From Roseateles_B sp051857535 (GTDB lineage Bacteria; Pseudomonadota; Gammaproteobacteria; Burkholderiales; Burkholderiaceae_C): 64,000 nt of DNA. The notes below the pieces were generated by a model. That model saw only the letters and a program-made list of their open reading frames with translations, was not told the DNA's origin and made no database searches. The stretch's first letter is position 1; each line of letters begins with the position of its first letter. A program made the translations under genes and the position numbers. The stretch spans positions 143,683 through 207,682 of the forward strand of contig NZ_JBPZGY010000009.1 in NCBI RefSeq assembly GCF_051857535.1. Direction: 5' to 3'. This document shows positions 35,158-43,162 of the stretch, piece by piece.

Positions 35158-35580
35158 ATGAGCAGGTTCTTGCGAATCGTGTTGGCATGGTGCTTGGTCG
35201 TGGCCCTACCCGTCCAGGGATACGCTGCGCAGGCCCTGCTGCTCTGCGATCTCCCCGTGCACGCCAGCAGCGCGAGCGCGGATCACGCCGGCATGGCGCA
35301 TGAGCAGCCCACCATGGCCGACAGCCCTGCGGACCATCCGCCAGAAGCCGGGACGGGCGCAGCCGCTCACCAGGATGACATGCAGACCCACACGCCTGGC
35401 AAGCATTCGGGCACGTGCAGTGTGGGCGCCTCGTGCTGCAGTGCCCCGGGACTCACGTCCGGCGTCGTGACGATGGCCGTCGTGCATCCCGACCTGCTCG
35501 ACCTGCCGACCGTCCAGCTCATCCGCGACCGCATCATGGTGGGCGGACTTGAACGACCGCCTCGAGCCCAGCTGCCCTGA
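35158..35580 (+). CDS. Exported His/Met/Cys-containing protein, possible metal-related
   Basis: Protein of 140 residues with a signal peptide ending GYAAQA. The mature part carries many potential metal ligands (HAGMAHEQ, HQDDMQTHTPGKHSGTC, GASCCSAPG). It resembles small proteins upstream of copper-resistance genes (CopL-like), but I do not recognise a named domain. It is the first gene of a set with cupredoxin, DUF411 and CusF-like genes. Metal binding or sensing is inference from composition and context. Confidence 0.6.
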   Translation: MSRFLRIVLAWCLVVALPVQGYAAQALLLCDLPVHASSASADHAGMAHEQPTMADSPADHPPEAGTGAAAHQDDMQTHTPGKHSGTCSVGASCCSAPGLTSGVVTMAVVHPDLLDLPTVQLIRDRIMVGGLERPPRAQLP

Positions 35581-35824
35581 AGCGCCCGGCCTGCGCGGCA
35601 CTGAGCCGTGCTGGGCCGTGCCGACCAGGCTTTCGGGCCGCGCCGGGCGCATCAGCCCGGCAGCTGCTTCCGCCAGGAGTTCAACCCTGCCGCAAGGGCG
35701 CTTGAAGCCGCCGCGCAGAGCGCGAACGTCCAGCGCCACCCGCCCGTTGCCTGTGCCGGAGCTTGGCCGATGCGCGGGCCTTGAAGCCACCGATTTGCTC
35801 TCGCTGACACAGCAGGAACCAACC
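35581..35824. other. Intergenic region before the cupredoxin gene
   Basis: About 245 bases with no convincing gene. A promoter for the cupredoxin-DUF411-CusF operon is expected here. An open frame from 35549 runs through it into the cupredoxin but the signal peptide start at 35825 is clearly better. Confidence 0.45.
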
Positions 35825-36328
35825 ATGACACGCAGACTCATTCCCCTCCTCACGGCGCTGACGCTGGCGATGTTCGCCGACGCCGGCCACGCCAGTGGGA
35901 AACACACAGACCCCATCGGCAAGCCCGGTATCCCGGCCCAGGCCCGCCGTACCGTGCAGATCGACATGAGCGACGCCATGCGCTTCACGCCCTCAAGCAT
36001 CGACGTGAAGCAGGGCGAGACCGTTCGCTTTGTCGTGAAGAACTCCGGCCAGCTCCAGCACGAGATGGTGTTGGGCACCGAGAAGGATCTCAAAAGGCAC
36101 GACGAGCTCATGAGGAAGCACCCGGGCATGGAGCACGCCGACGCGCACATGGTCTCCGTCGCACCCGGCCAGACCGGCGAGATCGTGTGGCAGTTCACCC
36201 AGGCGGGAAGGATAGACTTCGCCTGCCTTCAAGCCGGCCACTTCGACGCGGGCATGAGAGGTGTGCTCAGGGTCACCGGCAAGGACGCTGCACTCAGGGA
36301 GGACGGCCATGCAGATCACAAGCATTGA
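35825..36328 (+). CDS. Cupredoxin-family copper-binding protein
   Basis: Exported protein of 167 residues, signal peptide ending GHA. The cupredoxin fold is shown by VDIKQGETVRFVVKN-like spacing (SSIDVKQGETVRF). Probable copper ligands are His in QLQHEMVLG, Cys in FACLQAGH, His in that motif, and Met in FDAGMRG. Its Met/His-rich loop (HPGMEHADAHM) fits periplasmic copper-resistance cupredoxins. The DUF411 gene starts 20 bases before its stop, so the two are co-translated. ATG 35825 follows AGGAACC. Confidence 0.88.
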   Translation: MTRRLIPLLTALTLAMFADAGHASGKHTDPIGKPGIPAQARRTVQIDMSDAMRFTPSSIDVKQGETVRFVVKNSGQLQHEMVLGTEKDLKRHDELMRKHPGMEHADAHMVSVAPGQTGEIVWQFTQAGRIDFACLQAGHFDAGMRGVLRVTGKDAALREDGHADHKH

Positions 36329-36809
36329 AGTCAGGGCCGGCCTGGCACGGCGACGCCTGCTGGCCGGTGGAGCCGCCTGGGCACTGGCCGCCGCGGCAGG
36401 TGCCAAGCCCGCTGGGCCGGGCGAGGAAGTCCATCGCGTCCAGGTCTGGAAGGGGCCGGCCTGCGCCTGCTGCAAGGACTGGATCGCGCACCTGGAGGCC
36501 CATGGATTCCAGGTGGTGTCCGTTAGCGACAGCGGCAACACCGAGGCACGCAAGCGTCTGGGCATCGATCTCAAGTACGGCTCCTGCCATACAGCCCTGG
36601 TGGGAGGCTATGCACTGGAGGGCCACGTGCCGGCATCTGACATCCGGCGGCTGCTGCGTGAACGCCCGAAGGCCATCGGCCTGGTGGTCCCCGCCATGCC
36701 CTTGGGCTCACCGGGCATGGACGGGCCGGCGTATGGCCGCAAGCAACCCTATGACGTGCTGCTGCTTGCCCAGGATGGCAGCGCCCGCGTCTACCAAAGC
36801 TATCGTTGA
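36309..36809 (+). CDS. DUF411 domain metal-binding exported protein
   Basis: Protein of 166 residues with a twin-Arg-like basic start (ARRRLLAGG) and hydrophobic signal segment. A DUF411 domain follows: VWKGPACACCKDWIAHLE with three cysteines, YGSCHTALVGGYALEGHVP and GSPGMDGP. DUF411 proteins accompany copper-resistance genes and probably bind metal with the CxCC and SCH motifs. It overlaps the cupredoxin gene by 20 bases and is followed by a CusF-like gene after 11 bases. Confidence 0.88.
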   Translation: MQITSIEVRAGLARRRLLAGGAAWALAAAAGAKPAGPGEEVHRVQVWKGPACACCKDWIAHLEAHGFQVVSVSDSGNTEARKRLGIDLKYGSCHTALVGGYALEGHVPASDIRRLLRERPKAIGLVVPAMPLGSPGMDGPAYGRKQPYDVLLLAQDGSARVYQSYR

Positions 36810-36820
36810 AGGAGCAGGAC

Positions 36821-37141
36821 ATGAAAGCAATCAAGACCCTGACCCTGGTCGCCCTGGTGGCCACAGGGGCGGCGTTCCCAGCCATCGCAAAAGCTCAGGC
36901 TCAGGCTCAGGCCATGGACATGACCGAAGGCGAGATCCGGAAGATCGACAAGGAAAACAAGAAGCTCACCATCAAGCATGGCGAAATCCGGAATCTGCAA
37001 ATGCCGGGCATGACCATGGTGTTCCAGGTCAAAGATGCGGCGGTGCTGGAGCAGGTGAAGGTCGGCGACAAGGTCCGGTTCAAGGTGGAGCGAGGTCCGA
37101 CGGGCCTGCTCGTGACGGACCTGCAGCCAGGCGGAAACTGA
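36821..37141 (+). CDS. CusF-like periplasmic copper-binding protein
   Basis: Small exported protein of 106 residues, signal peptide ending AIAKA or QAQA. The CusF domain shows GEIRKIDKENKKLTIKHGEI, MPGMTMVFQV and LEQVKVGDKVRF. The His and the paired Met are the Cu(I) ligands in CusF, while the usual Trp is not obvious. It would deliver Cu(I) to an efflux pump, but no CusCBA or CopA is in view. ATG 36821 follows GAAGGAGCAGGAC. Confidence 0.88.
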   Translation: MKAIKTLTLVALVATGAAFPAIAKAQAQAQAMDMTEGEIRKIDKENKKLTIKHGEIRNLQMPGMTMVFQVKDAAVLEQVKVGDKVRFKVERGPTGLLVTDLQPGGN

Positions 37142-37300
37142 GTCACGCGGCGGATGCCCTGCGTGCAGCCTTGGGCGGACCTCCCGACCTGGGCCCGGCT
37201 GAGCTCAGGTGCGTGAATTGTTCCGCATTGAAGAAATCGAGATGCGCTGAGCGTTAGTCTTTCGGCGATTTGGCCACGAGATCGAGGCATAGGAGAAGCC

Positions 37301-37598
37301 GTGAGACGAAGTCGCTTTTCAGTGGAGCAAATCGTGGCCGTGCTCAAGCAGGTCGAGCTCGGTATGGCGGTCGCGGACGCGTGCCGCAAGATGGGGATCA
37401 GCGAGCAGACCTTCTATCGCTGGAAGAAGCAGTACGGCAGCCTGGAGCCTTGACCAGGCGCGCGAACGCAAGCAGTTGCAGGAAGAAAACGCACGGCTGA
37501 AGAAGCTCGTGGCCGACCTCAGCCTGGACAAGGCAATCCTTCAGGACATTGCAGAAAAAATGGTCCGGCCCGTATCAAGGACACCGCCAACGCAGTAG
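37301..37598 (+). mobile_element. IS3-family (IS407-like) OrfA remnant, frameshifted
   Basis: A transposase OrfA N-terminus (RRSRFSVEQIVAVLKQVELG ... KMGISEQTFYRWKKQYGSLE) reads for 50 codons from GTG 37301 to a stop at 37451. The remainder (LDQARERKQLQEENARLKKLVADLSLDKAILQDIAEK) continues in another frame from 37449. A one-base shift therefore separates the helix-turn-helix from the leucine zipper. OrfB, the catalytic subunit, is absent. After about 37560 the sequence changes to unrelated material. No terminal inverted repeats were recognised. It marks the left edge of a lower-GC region. Confidence 0.85.
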
Positions 37599-37922
37599 GT
37601 GATTTTTGTGCAGCGAAGGAGTTGGGGGTAGAGCAGAAATGCCAACCTGCCACGCCGACGAATATTCAATCTGCGCTTGCGACCTCAAGCATGCAAACTC
37701 TCCAGCCTAGTGTGTCGGCCAGTCATGTCCAATCCCTGGTGAACGTGTTACAGGCCGGGGGGGGCCCTGCCACCGATTCAGGTTGACGGCGATGTGATTG
37801 TTGATGGGAATCATCGATACATAGCTGGCCTACTATGCGGAAAGCCTGCGCCAATTCAACCATGGACAGCGCCGTTGACACGGCCGCGCATGCCTGTTCG
37901 TTCCCTGAAGGTACTTCCGTGA
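37562..37922 (+). pseudogene. ParB-like (DGNHR) domain fragment with poly-G frameshift; possible orphan toxin tip
   Basis: A continuous reading starts near 37562 (GPARIKDTANAVGDFCAAK) and runs to VNVLQAG. It is then broken at an eight-G run (37757-37764). Removing one G restores LPPIQVDGDVIVDGNHRYIAGLLCGK and an in-frame stop at 37920. The (I/V)DGNHR-x-x-A motif is that of the ParB/sulfiredoxin nuclease fold, which occurs in toxin tips of polymorphic toxins. No start codon with a ribosome-binding site is evident, so this is a 3' fragment left beside the IS remnant, or a toxin tip without its carrier. The following gene overlaps its stop by 4 bases. Confidence 0.6.
37757..37764. repeat. Eight-base poly-G tract at the frameshift
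   Basis: GGGGGGGG in the ParB-like fragment. Seven Gs would give one uninterrupted reading frame across the domain. It could be decay, a slippage-prone switch, or a sequencing homopolymer error. Confidence 0.8.
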
Positions 37923-38275
37923 GCAGTCCAAACCGAACTTTGATCGTCTATGTGGACGTGGACGACATGCTGATTCGTAGCGTTGGATCGAAACGCATCC
38001 CAATTGTTCCAGCAATCGAACACGTGCGCCGTCTTCACGCTACAGGCGCAGAACTCTATTGCTGGAGCTCGGGCGGAGGAGAATACGCACGTGCCAGCGC
38101 TCAGGAGGTTGGGATTGAACAGTGCTTCAGGGCATTTTTGCCAAAGCCCCATCTCCTGCTGGATGACCAGCCAGTTGCAGACTGGAAGTTGTGCATTGAG
38201 TTACATCCGCTCTCGATTCACGATCAGGATGCAATTGACTATTGGCAGCAGATTGCTACGCGCATGATGTCCTAG
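37919..38275 (+). CDS. HAD-like small protein, possible immunity partner
   Basis: Protein of 118 residues. A HAD-type first motif is visible as LIVYVDVDDMLIRS, where the nucleophile/acid pair reads DVD. YCWSSGGGEYAR is the Ser motif (motif II), and LLLDDQPVADW is motif IV-like. The cap and the usual motif III lysine are not obvious. GTG 37919 is favoured: it overlaps the upstream stop as GTGA and follows GAAGGT. An ATG at 37835 in frame would lengthen it into the upstream fragment. Tight coupling to the ParB-like toxin-tip-like fragment suggests an immunity or antitoxin gene, but a plain phosphatase cannot be excluded. Confidence 0.7.
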   Translation: MSSPNRTLIVYVDVDDMLIRSVGSKRIPIVPAIEHVRRLHATGAELYCWSSGGGEYARASAQEVGIEQCFRAFLPKPHLLLDDQPVADWKLCIELHPLSIHDQDAIDYWQQIATRMMS

Positions 38276-38703
38276 GCAGAGTGCGGCGATGCCGCGCCAG
38301 GAACCTCTTGCGAGACCGCTCCGTCGGCAGACCATCATCCGCCGGATGCTCGCGAATTGTCGAAAGCGCGCTGCGCTCAGCATTCAATGTTGGGATTTGA
38401 TGCCCGCCGTTGGTCGAGAGTTCGGCAGCCGTGATTGGGTGCGACTGTATGAGCACACGGTGCGAGCGGATGACTCGTGTGACCCATCCAGACCTACGCC
38501 GTCGAAAGTTGGCTTCTGCAGGTGAATGTAGCTCGGCCGATTTGCAAACAACTCGATGGGAGGCGGAGATTGTGCGCTCACCCTCGCGGCGCACCGAGTC
38601 CGCTAGGCTGCGGTTGCGGTCTACCGCCACCGCGACCGCTAATCACGGTACGGGTCGCCTTGCGGTCATTGCGATTCGCATGAAAGATCGGCTCCATAGT
38701 CAG
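38276..38703. other. Low-GC gap in the island without a convincing gene
   Basis: About 430 bases between the HAD-like gene and the stop of the OLD-family gene. Short open frames exist on both strands but none has a recognisable domain or ribosome-binding site. It may hold decayed mobile DNA. Confidence 0.5.
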
Positions 38704-40695
38704 TCACTTGGGCGCCCCAAAAATGGCGTTGACGGCAGCAAACAGTGCACGAAATCGCGCCGCGGTATCGGCATCAAGCGACTGCGGCGGCGCCGACGCG
38801 AAGCGCGAGGACGGCAGGAAATGATTGAAGCCACCACTCGGTCGAAGCATGATGCCCTTCGCCTTGAGGCACAGATCAATACGTACGATGACCCTATCCC
38901 CGGGCGGAAGGTCCGCCTCAGTGACGGCCACGCCTGCGAGTTGCTTCGCGAAGGCCGAGTTAAAGTAGTCGAGATAGATTCCAACTGGCAGAAGGTCTTC
39001 GATATCGCTCGCCTGTCCGCTGGAACCGAGATTCGTTAGGTCACGAAACTGCGACGCGTTGAAAAGCGCCTTGCCGGACAGCAACTTGTCCTTCACTAAC
39101 CCCGTGAGCTTCTGTTCCGGCGATCCCTTGTAGTCGTGCAGTACTGCGAGCTGCAGCCCGCTGGCGTTCAGCAGGCTGACGAACGTGGCAAGGTTATCAA
39201 GGCCCCCCGTGGGAACGATGGTGACGTCGTCGCGCAAGCCGCCACCTCCATCGGCTTCGAGAAGCGCGGACACTGCCTGAAGATAGTTGAGCTCGCTCGG
39301 TCCCTCCACGAGAAGATTGCGCTCGGCAATGAACAGGTTCTGCGCAATGGTCCATCCGAGTGCAGCCTGAAGCGGGAAGATGGTGCGTTGATCTGCGCCC
39401 ATAAGGTTCTCAGATACAACGGTACCCTCAGCCTTGCGGTCCTCGACTAGGCGCACTTGATGCAGCCGGTCCGAGTTCACCATGAACGGCGAGTGCGTCG
39501 TGTAGAGCACCTGATGATCGGCGGCGAGGCGGTCGATGTAGCGCAGGAAGTCGGCTTGGGCGAGCGCATGGAGCGCAAGGCCCGGCTCATCGAGCAGCAA
39601 GATCAGTCTCTTGCCCGCAGATTTACCCGAGGGATCGAGTTGATGCTGCACGCTGTCAAACCAGACGAGGAAGCTGAAGAACCAAATGAAGCCACGGCTC
39701 CGTTGATCGAATGGCGTGCTAACCCCGCGATGCCGCCGGTTCTTGATGCGCAGGTAGAGATTCGAGCCGTTGTTGTAGGGAGCCTCGTCTGTTGCATCGG
39801 CCTTGATATCGACTTCGACTTCGAGCTCCTCGTTCTGCTTCCAGAACTCCATGACCTGGTCGGTAAGATTGATCGATACACCCTCGATCTTTGCCTTCAG
39901 CTCTTCGTAGCTGCCCGGCGCCGCGAAATCAGTCACGGCCACGTCTGCCATTCGCAGAAGAGCGAGCACCGAGCGATGCTTCGGGTGCAGTGCTTTGGGG
40001 TCGCTCTTCGCTTGCTCTACGCGCTGCGCCAGCTCGGCGAGGTTCATCTTCCCAGGCAACAGGTCGTAGTCACTGAAGTACAGAAACTTCGGTGTGCTGG
40101 AATCGAGCAGCTGCCAGACCTCGTATTCGACAACCTTAGACCAAGTTGTCGCTTTGATTCGCGCATTCAAGGCGTCCAGGACAGCATTGTCACTTGCGGT
40201 CAATTCCACGCTAACGAGCTTTGTTGGAATATCTCGAACGGCCTTCACCCCACTGAGAGCTGCAGCGGCGTCGGTGCTGAGGCTTTGAACTATTGCTGCA
40301 ACAACCGGCCCTTCCTCGACCGAGATACCAATGGTGCGCTTACCGTCGTACTTATGAGTAACGGAGAAAGTGAAGCCGCTTGGAATCGACGTACCAAGCT
40401 TCTCGTTGATGGAAGCAATCTCATCATCGTCAAGCCCGTAGGTCAGCACTGTCACAGCTGCAGGCTCCGTCTTGTGCTTCTTCTGGTAGGCCGTTAGATC
40501 CTTGCGTGGGTAGTCCTCGACAACGTCGAAACCCTCTTGCTGCAGCGCATCGGCCGACTTCTCAAGCGCTTTCAGGATCACCGTCTTTCCGGCTTCGTTC
40601 ATGCCAACGAAGACCGTTACCTTAGGATCTAAGGCGATGGTTTGGACTGTGTTCATCGAGCGAAACGGACCGATGTTCGCGGAAACGAGAATCAC
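38704..40695 (-). CDS. OLD-family ATPase/TOPRIM nuclease
   Basis: Protein of 663 residues with an SMC/ABC-type ATPase followed by a TOPRIM-like domain. The Walker A is GMNEAGKTVILKAL (about 32-45), the signature-like region is DQRSRGFIWFFSFL (about 335-348), Walker B is LILLLDEPGLALHA (about 373-386), and the H-loop is TTHSPFM. The TOPRIM part shows LLVEGPSELNYLQAVSAL and LAVLHDYKGS. OLD proteins are nucleases, several serving in phage defence alone or with partners (Gabija, PARIS). No GajB- or AriB-like partner is next to it, so it is probably a solitary class 1 OLD. It lies in the lower-GC island, supporting acquisition by transfer. Confidence 0.85.
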   Translation of the reverse strand: MILVSANIGPFRSMNTVQTIALDPKVTVFVGMNEAGKTVILKALEKSADALQQEGFDVVEDYPRKDLTAYQKKHKTEPAAVTVLTYGLDDDEIASINEKLGTSIPSGFTFSVTHKYDGKRTIGISVEEGPVVAAIVQSLSTDAAAALSGVKAVRDIPTKLVSVELTASDNAVLDALNARIKATTWSKVVEYEVWQLLDSSTPKFLYFSDYDLLPGKMNLAELAQRVEQAKSDPKALHPKHRSVLALLRMADVAVTDFAAPGSYEELKAKIEGVSINLTDQVMEFWKQNEELEVEVDIKADATDEAPYNNGSNLYLRIKNRRHRGVSTPFDQRSRGFIWFFSFLVWFDSVQHQLDPSGKSAGKRLILLLDEPGLALHALAQADFLRYIDRLAADHQVLYTTHSPFMVNSDRLHQVRLVEDRKAEGTVVSENLMGADQRTIFPLQAALGWTIAQNLFIAERNLLVEGPSELNYLQAVSALLEADGGGGLRDDVTIVPTGGLDNLATFVSLLNASGLQLAVLHDYKGSPEQKLTGLVKDKLLSGKALFNASQFRDLTNLGSSGQASDIEDLLPVGIYLDYFNSAFAKQLAGVAVTEADLPPGDRVIVRIDLCLKAKGIMLRPSGGFNHFLPSSRFASAPPQSLDADTAARFRALFAAVNAIFGAPK

Positions 40696-41182
40696 GGGCT
40701 ACCTCCCATACTTTTTGCTATGAAGATTGTGACAAACATTGGGACTGCGACCATCGGCGTAGTTGCCAGGGTTAGGGCGAACGCGCGCCGTGAACTCGTC
40801 CAACCTGCCACGGACAGGGCTGTGGCGCGCAGCTTGGGCGAGTTCATGTCGCTCAGAACTGTGCTTCGAGAGCTCGGACGCAACGATCGCCTTGTGGATG
40901 CCGCCGCTCGAGCGCGGTGTGGAAGCTGCTTCAGGCTAGCTGCCATTCCAGCGGCGACAAGCCTTGAGGTGGTCGGCCGTCGGGGAGAAGTCCGTGGCTG
41001 GCTGCTATCAGGCGTAGCAGTCGGCCGGCAGGACAAATCGAACAGCAGCAGCCAGTCTGACGCAGTCACTTCACAGCCAACCAGAACCTCTTTTCAGTTT
41101 GCCTCTCCTCGTAATTGACAAGCCATGAAAGGTAGTCAGCAACGGGAAGACGGCCATAGATATCAAGAACAACGTCAACAAG
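40696..41182. other. Gap between OLD gene and ssb, no supported gene
   Basis: About 490 bases. It must hold the OLD promoter (start at 40695). Open frames of ~125-130 codons exist on both strands but overlap each other, lack recognisable domains and have no good ribosome-binding site. GC is lower than in the flanking core genes. Confidence 0.5.
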
Positions 41183-41214
41183 AAAAAAGCCCCAAGCGAC
41201 AAGCACTTAGGGCT
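41183..41214 (-). terminator. Rho-independent terminator of ssb
   Basis: On the minus strand an imperfect stem AGCCCTAAGTG / CGCTTGGGGCT closes a CTTGT loop and is followed by TTTTTT. It starts 31 bases after the ssb stop. Confidence 0.85.
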
Positions 41215-41244
41215 CTTTCTTTACCGTCTATGGATAGGTAGATC

Positions 41245-41817
41245 CTAGAAGGGGATGTCATCATCCATGTCATCAAAGCCGGTCGCCGGACGCGGGGCCG
41301 GCGCGGGGCGCGGGGCCGGGGCCGGGGCCGGGGCCGGGGCCGGGGCGCGGGGCGCAGCGGCGCGGGGGGCGCGGGCCTCGGTACCGAAGTCGTCACCGCC
41401 GCCTTGCCCACCACCTTGCGGGGCGCTGCGCTCGCGGCTGTAGCCGCCACCACCGCCACCGAAGTCGTCACCGCCACCGCTGTCACGGCCGCCCAGCAGC
41501 TGCATCTGCTCGGCGATGATTTCAGTGGTGTACTGGTCGCGGCCTTCCTTGTCCTGCCACTTGCGGGTCTTCAGGCGACCTTCGACGTAAACAGGGCGAC
41601 CCTTCTTCAGGTACTCGCCGGCGATCTCGGCCAGGCGGTCGTAGAAGACCACGCGGTGCCATTCGGTCTCTTCCTGGCGCTCGCCGCCTTCGCGGCTCTT
41701 CCAGTTGCGGGTAGTCGCCAGGCTGATGTTGCAGACCGCGGCGCCGCTGGGGGTGTAGCGAACCTCGGGATCACGGCCCAGGTTGCCAATGAGGATGACT
41801 TTGTTGACGGATGCCAT
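41245..41817 (-). CDS. ssb: Single-stranded DNA-binding protein SSB
   Basis: SSB of 190 residues that coats ssDNA in replication and repair. The OB fold (residues 1-110) shows ASVNKVILIGNLGRDPEVR, FYDRLAEIAGEYLKKG and VYVEGRLKTRKW. A long linker of Gly-rich and Ala-Pro-rich segments (112-178) ends in the acidic interaction tip DDMDDDIPF. ATG 41817 begins the standard MASVNK. The linker is longer than in E. coli and includes an (AP)n stretch. A terminator follows. It borders the island on the right. Confidence 0.98.
   Translation of the reverse strand: MASVNKVILIGNLGRDPEVRYTPSGAAVCNISLATTRNWKSREGGERQEETEWHRVVFYDRLAEIAGEYLKKGRPVYVEGRLKTRKWQDKEGRDQYTTEIIAEQMQLLGGRDSGGGDDFGGGGGGYSRERSAPQGGGQGGGDDFGTEARAPRAAAPRAPAPAPAPAPAPRPAPAPRPATGFDDMDDDIPF
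41312..41346. repeat. (GGGGCC)n hexanucleotide repeat inside ssb
   Basis: Five exact GGGGCC units, then GGGGC, on the plus strand; on the coding strand it reads GGCCCC and codes an Ala-Pro linker. The G-rich strand could form G-quadruplexes. Copy number is likely to vary. Confidence 0.85.
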
Positions 41818-42052
41818 GGAAGCGCTCGCGGACAGGAATTCAAACCCCGATTATGCCGTGCGGCCCGCCCAGACCCCTGGGGAGGTCTTCCCCGAACCGT
41901 CCCCAGAAGACGGGAGCAAGCCCCAGCACGAGGCGGGGCGGGTACCGCGCGCCACCTGCCAAGACCGTCCGGGAATCGCACGCCATGCCCGGCTTCCGGC
42001 ACTTGGTCCCACCTGGGGCCGGCGGCCCGCGCGGCTTGGCTAGGATGGCGCC

Positions 42053-43162
42053 ATGCCCTCTCCAAGCCCCAGCGCCAATCCCGCCCGACCGCCCTCGCGA
42101 CGGCTTTGGCTGGGCTATGCAGGCGTATGCACGCTCACCTGGGGCTTGTTCGTGCTGGCAGGCACCGAGTTCCAGCGCGGCCCCTGGAAGATCTGGGAAG
42201 CCCTGTTGCAGTCGACGATGACGCTGTGGGCGCCCATGTTGCTGGGCACCGCCGTGCACCCCTGGATGCGCTGGGTCAGCCAGCGCAGCCGCCCCTTCTG
42301 GCGCCTGGTGCTGATGCACGCCTGCGCGGCCCTGCTCTTCAGCGTGGTCTGGCTGGTGCTGGACTACCAGCTCGCCCAGGCCCTTTTCGGCAGCGAGCAT
42401 GCCGACGCCATGCTGGCTCAGTACATCCTCTGGCGGGCCATCTGGGGCCTGATCGCCTACGCGGCCCTGGCCACCGGCTTCGGCGCGGTCTTCAGCGCAC
42501 GGCGTGCGCGCTCGCTGGCCATTGCTGCAGCCCAGGCGGAGTCCGCCCTGGCGCGGGCCGAGCTGTCCGTCATCAGCGGCAAGCTGAACCCGCACTTCCT
42601 CTTCAACACCCTCAACTCCCTCATCGCCCTGACCCGCAAGGACGCCCGCGCCGCCGAGCAGGCCCTGCTGCGCTTCTCAGGCATGCTGCGCTACGTGCTG
42701 GACAGCAAGCGCAGCGCCACCGACCGGGTCGACCTGCAGCAGGAGCTGGACTTCGTGCGCGACTACCTCGCCCTGGAAGCCCTGCGCCTGGGCGCCCGGC
42801 TGCAGGTGAAATGGGCGCTGGACGAGGCCGTGCTGCAGGACGAGCTGCCCCCCCTGACCCTGCAGCCCCTGGTGGAGAACTGCATCGTGCACGGCATCGC
42901 GCCGCGGGTGCAGGGCGGCACCATCCAGATCAGCGCCCAGCGCGATGCCCTCAATGGCGGGCTCAAGCTCTGCGTGCAGGACGACGGCGAGGGCTGCGAC
43001 CCAACCCAGATCGACGCCGAGCGGCCCGGCCGCGGTGGCATAGGCCTGGGCGCCCTGCGCCGCCGCTTCGCCCTGGACTATGACGGCCGGGCGCGCCTGC
43101 GCGTCCACACCCAGCCCGGCGCGGGCTTTCGCGTCGACCTCTGGATTCCGCAAGAAGCATGA
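42053..43162 (+). CDS. LytS/AlgZ-type sensor histidine kinase
   Basis: Membrane kinase of 369 residues. Four hydrophobic helices in the first ~150 residues are followed by the His_kinase motif SGKLNPHFLFNTLNSLI (phospho-accepting His in NPHF). The ATPase domain contains LPPLTLQPLVENCIVHGI, LCVQDDGEGC and GIGLGALRRRF. The N-terminal membrane part carries no recognised ligand domain. Its stop overlaps the LytTR regulator start (ATGA), a typical pair for envelope or exopolysaccharide control in this group. Confidence 0.92.
   Translation: MPSPSPSANPARPPSRRLWLGYAGVCTLTWGLFVLAGTEFQRGPWKIWEALLQSTMTLWAPMLLGTAVHPWMRWVSQRSRPFWRLVLMHACAALLFSVVWLVLDYQLAQALFGSEHADAMLAQYILWRAIWGLIAYAALATGFGAVFSARRARSLAIAAAQAESALARAELSVISGKLNPHFLFNTLNSLIALTRKDARAAEQALLRFSGMLRYVLDSKRSATDRVDLQQELDFVRDYLALEALRLGARLQVKWALDEAVLQDELPPLTLQPLVENCIVHGIAPRVQGGTIQISAQRDALNGGLKLCVQDDGEGCDPTQIDAERPGRGGIGLGALRRRFALDYDGRARLRVHTQPGAGFRVDLWIPQEA

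Noticed and set aside
38410..39039. A 209-codon plus-strand frame running into the OLD gene
   Set aside because: Mostly antisense to the OLD gene's 3' end. Its Arg-rich translation shows no family resemblance.
40730..41118. A 130-codon plus-strand frame between OLD and ssb
   Set aside because: No ribosome-binding site or domain, Arg/Ala/Ser-rich translation, and it overlaps another equal-quality frame on the other strand.
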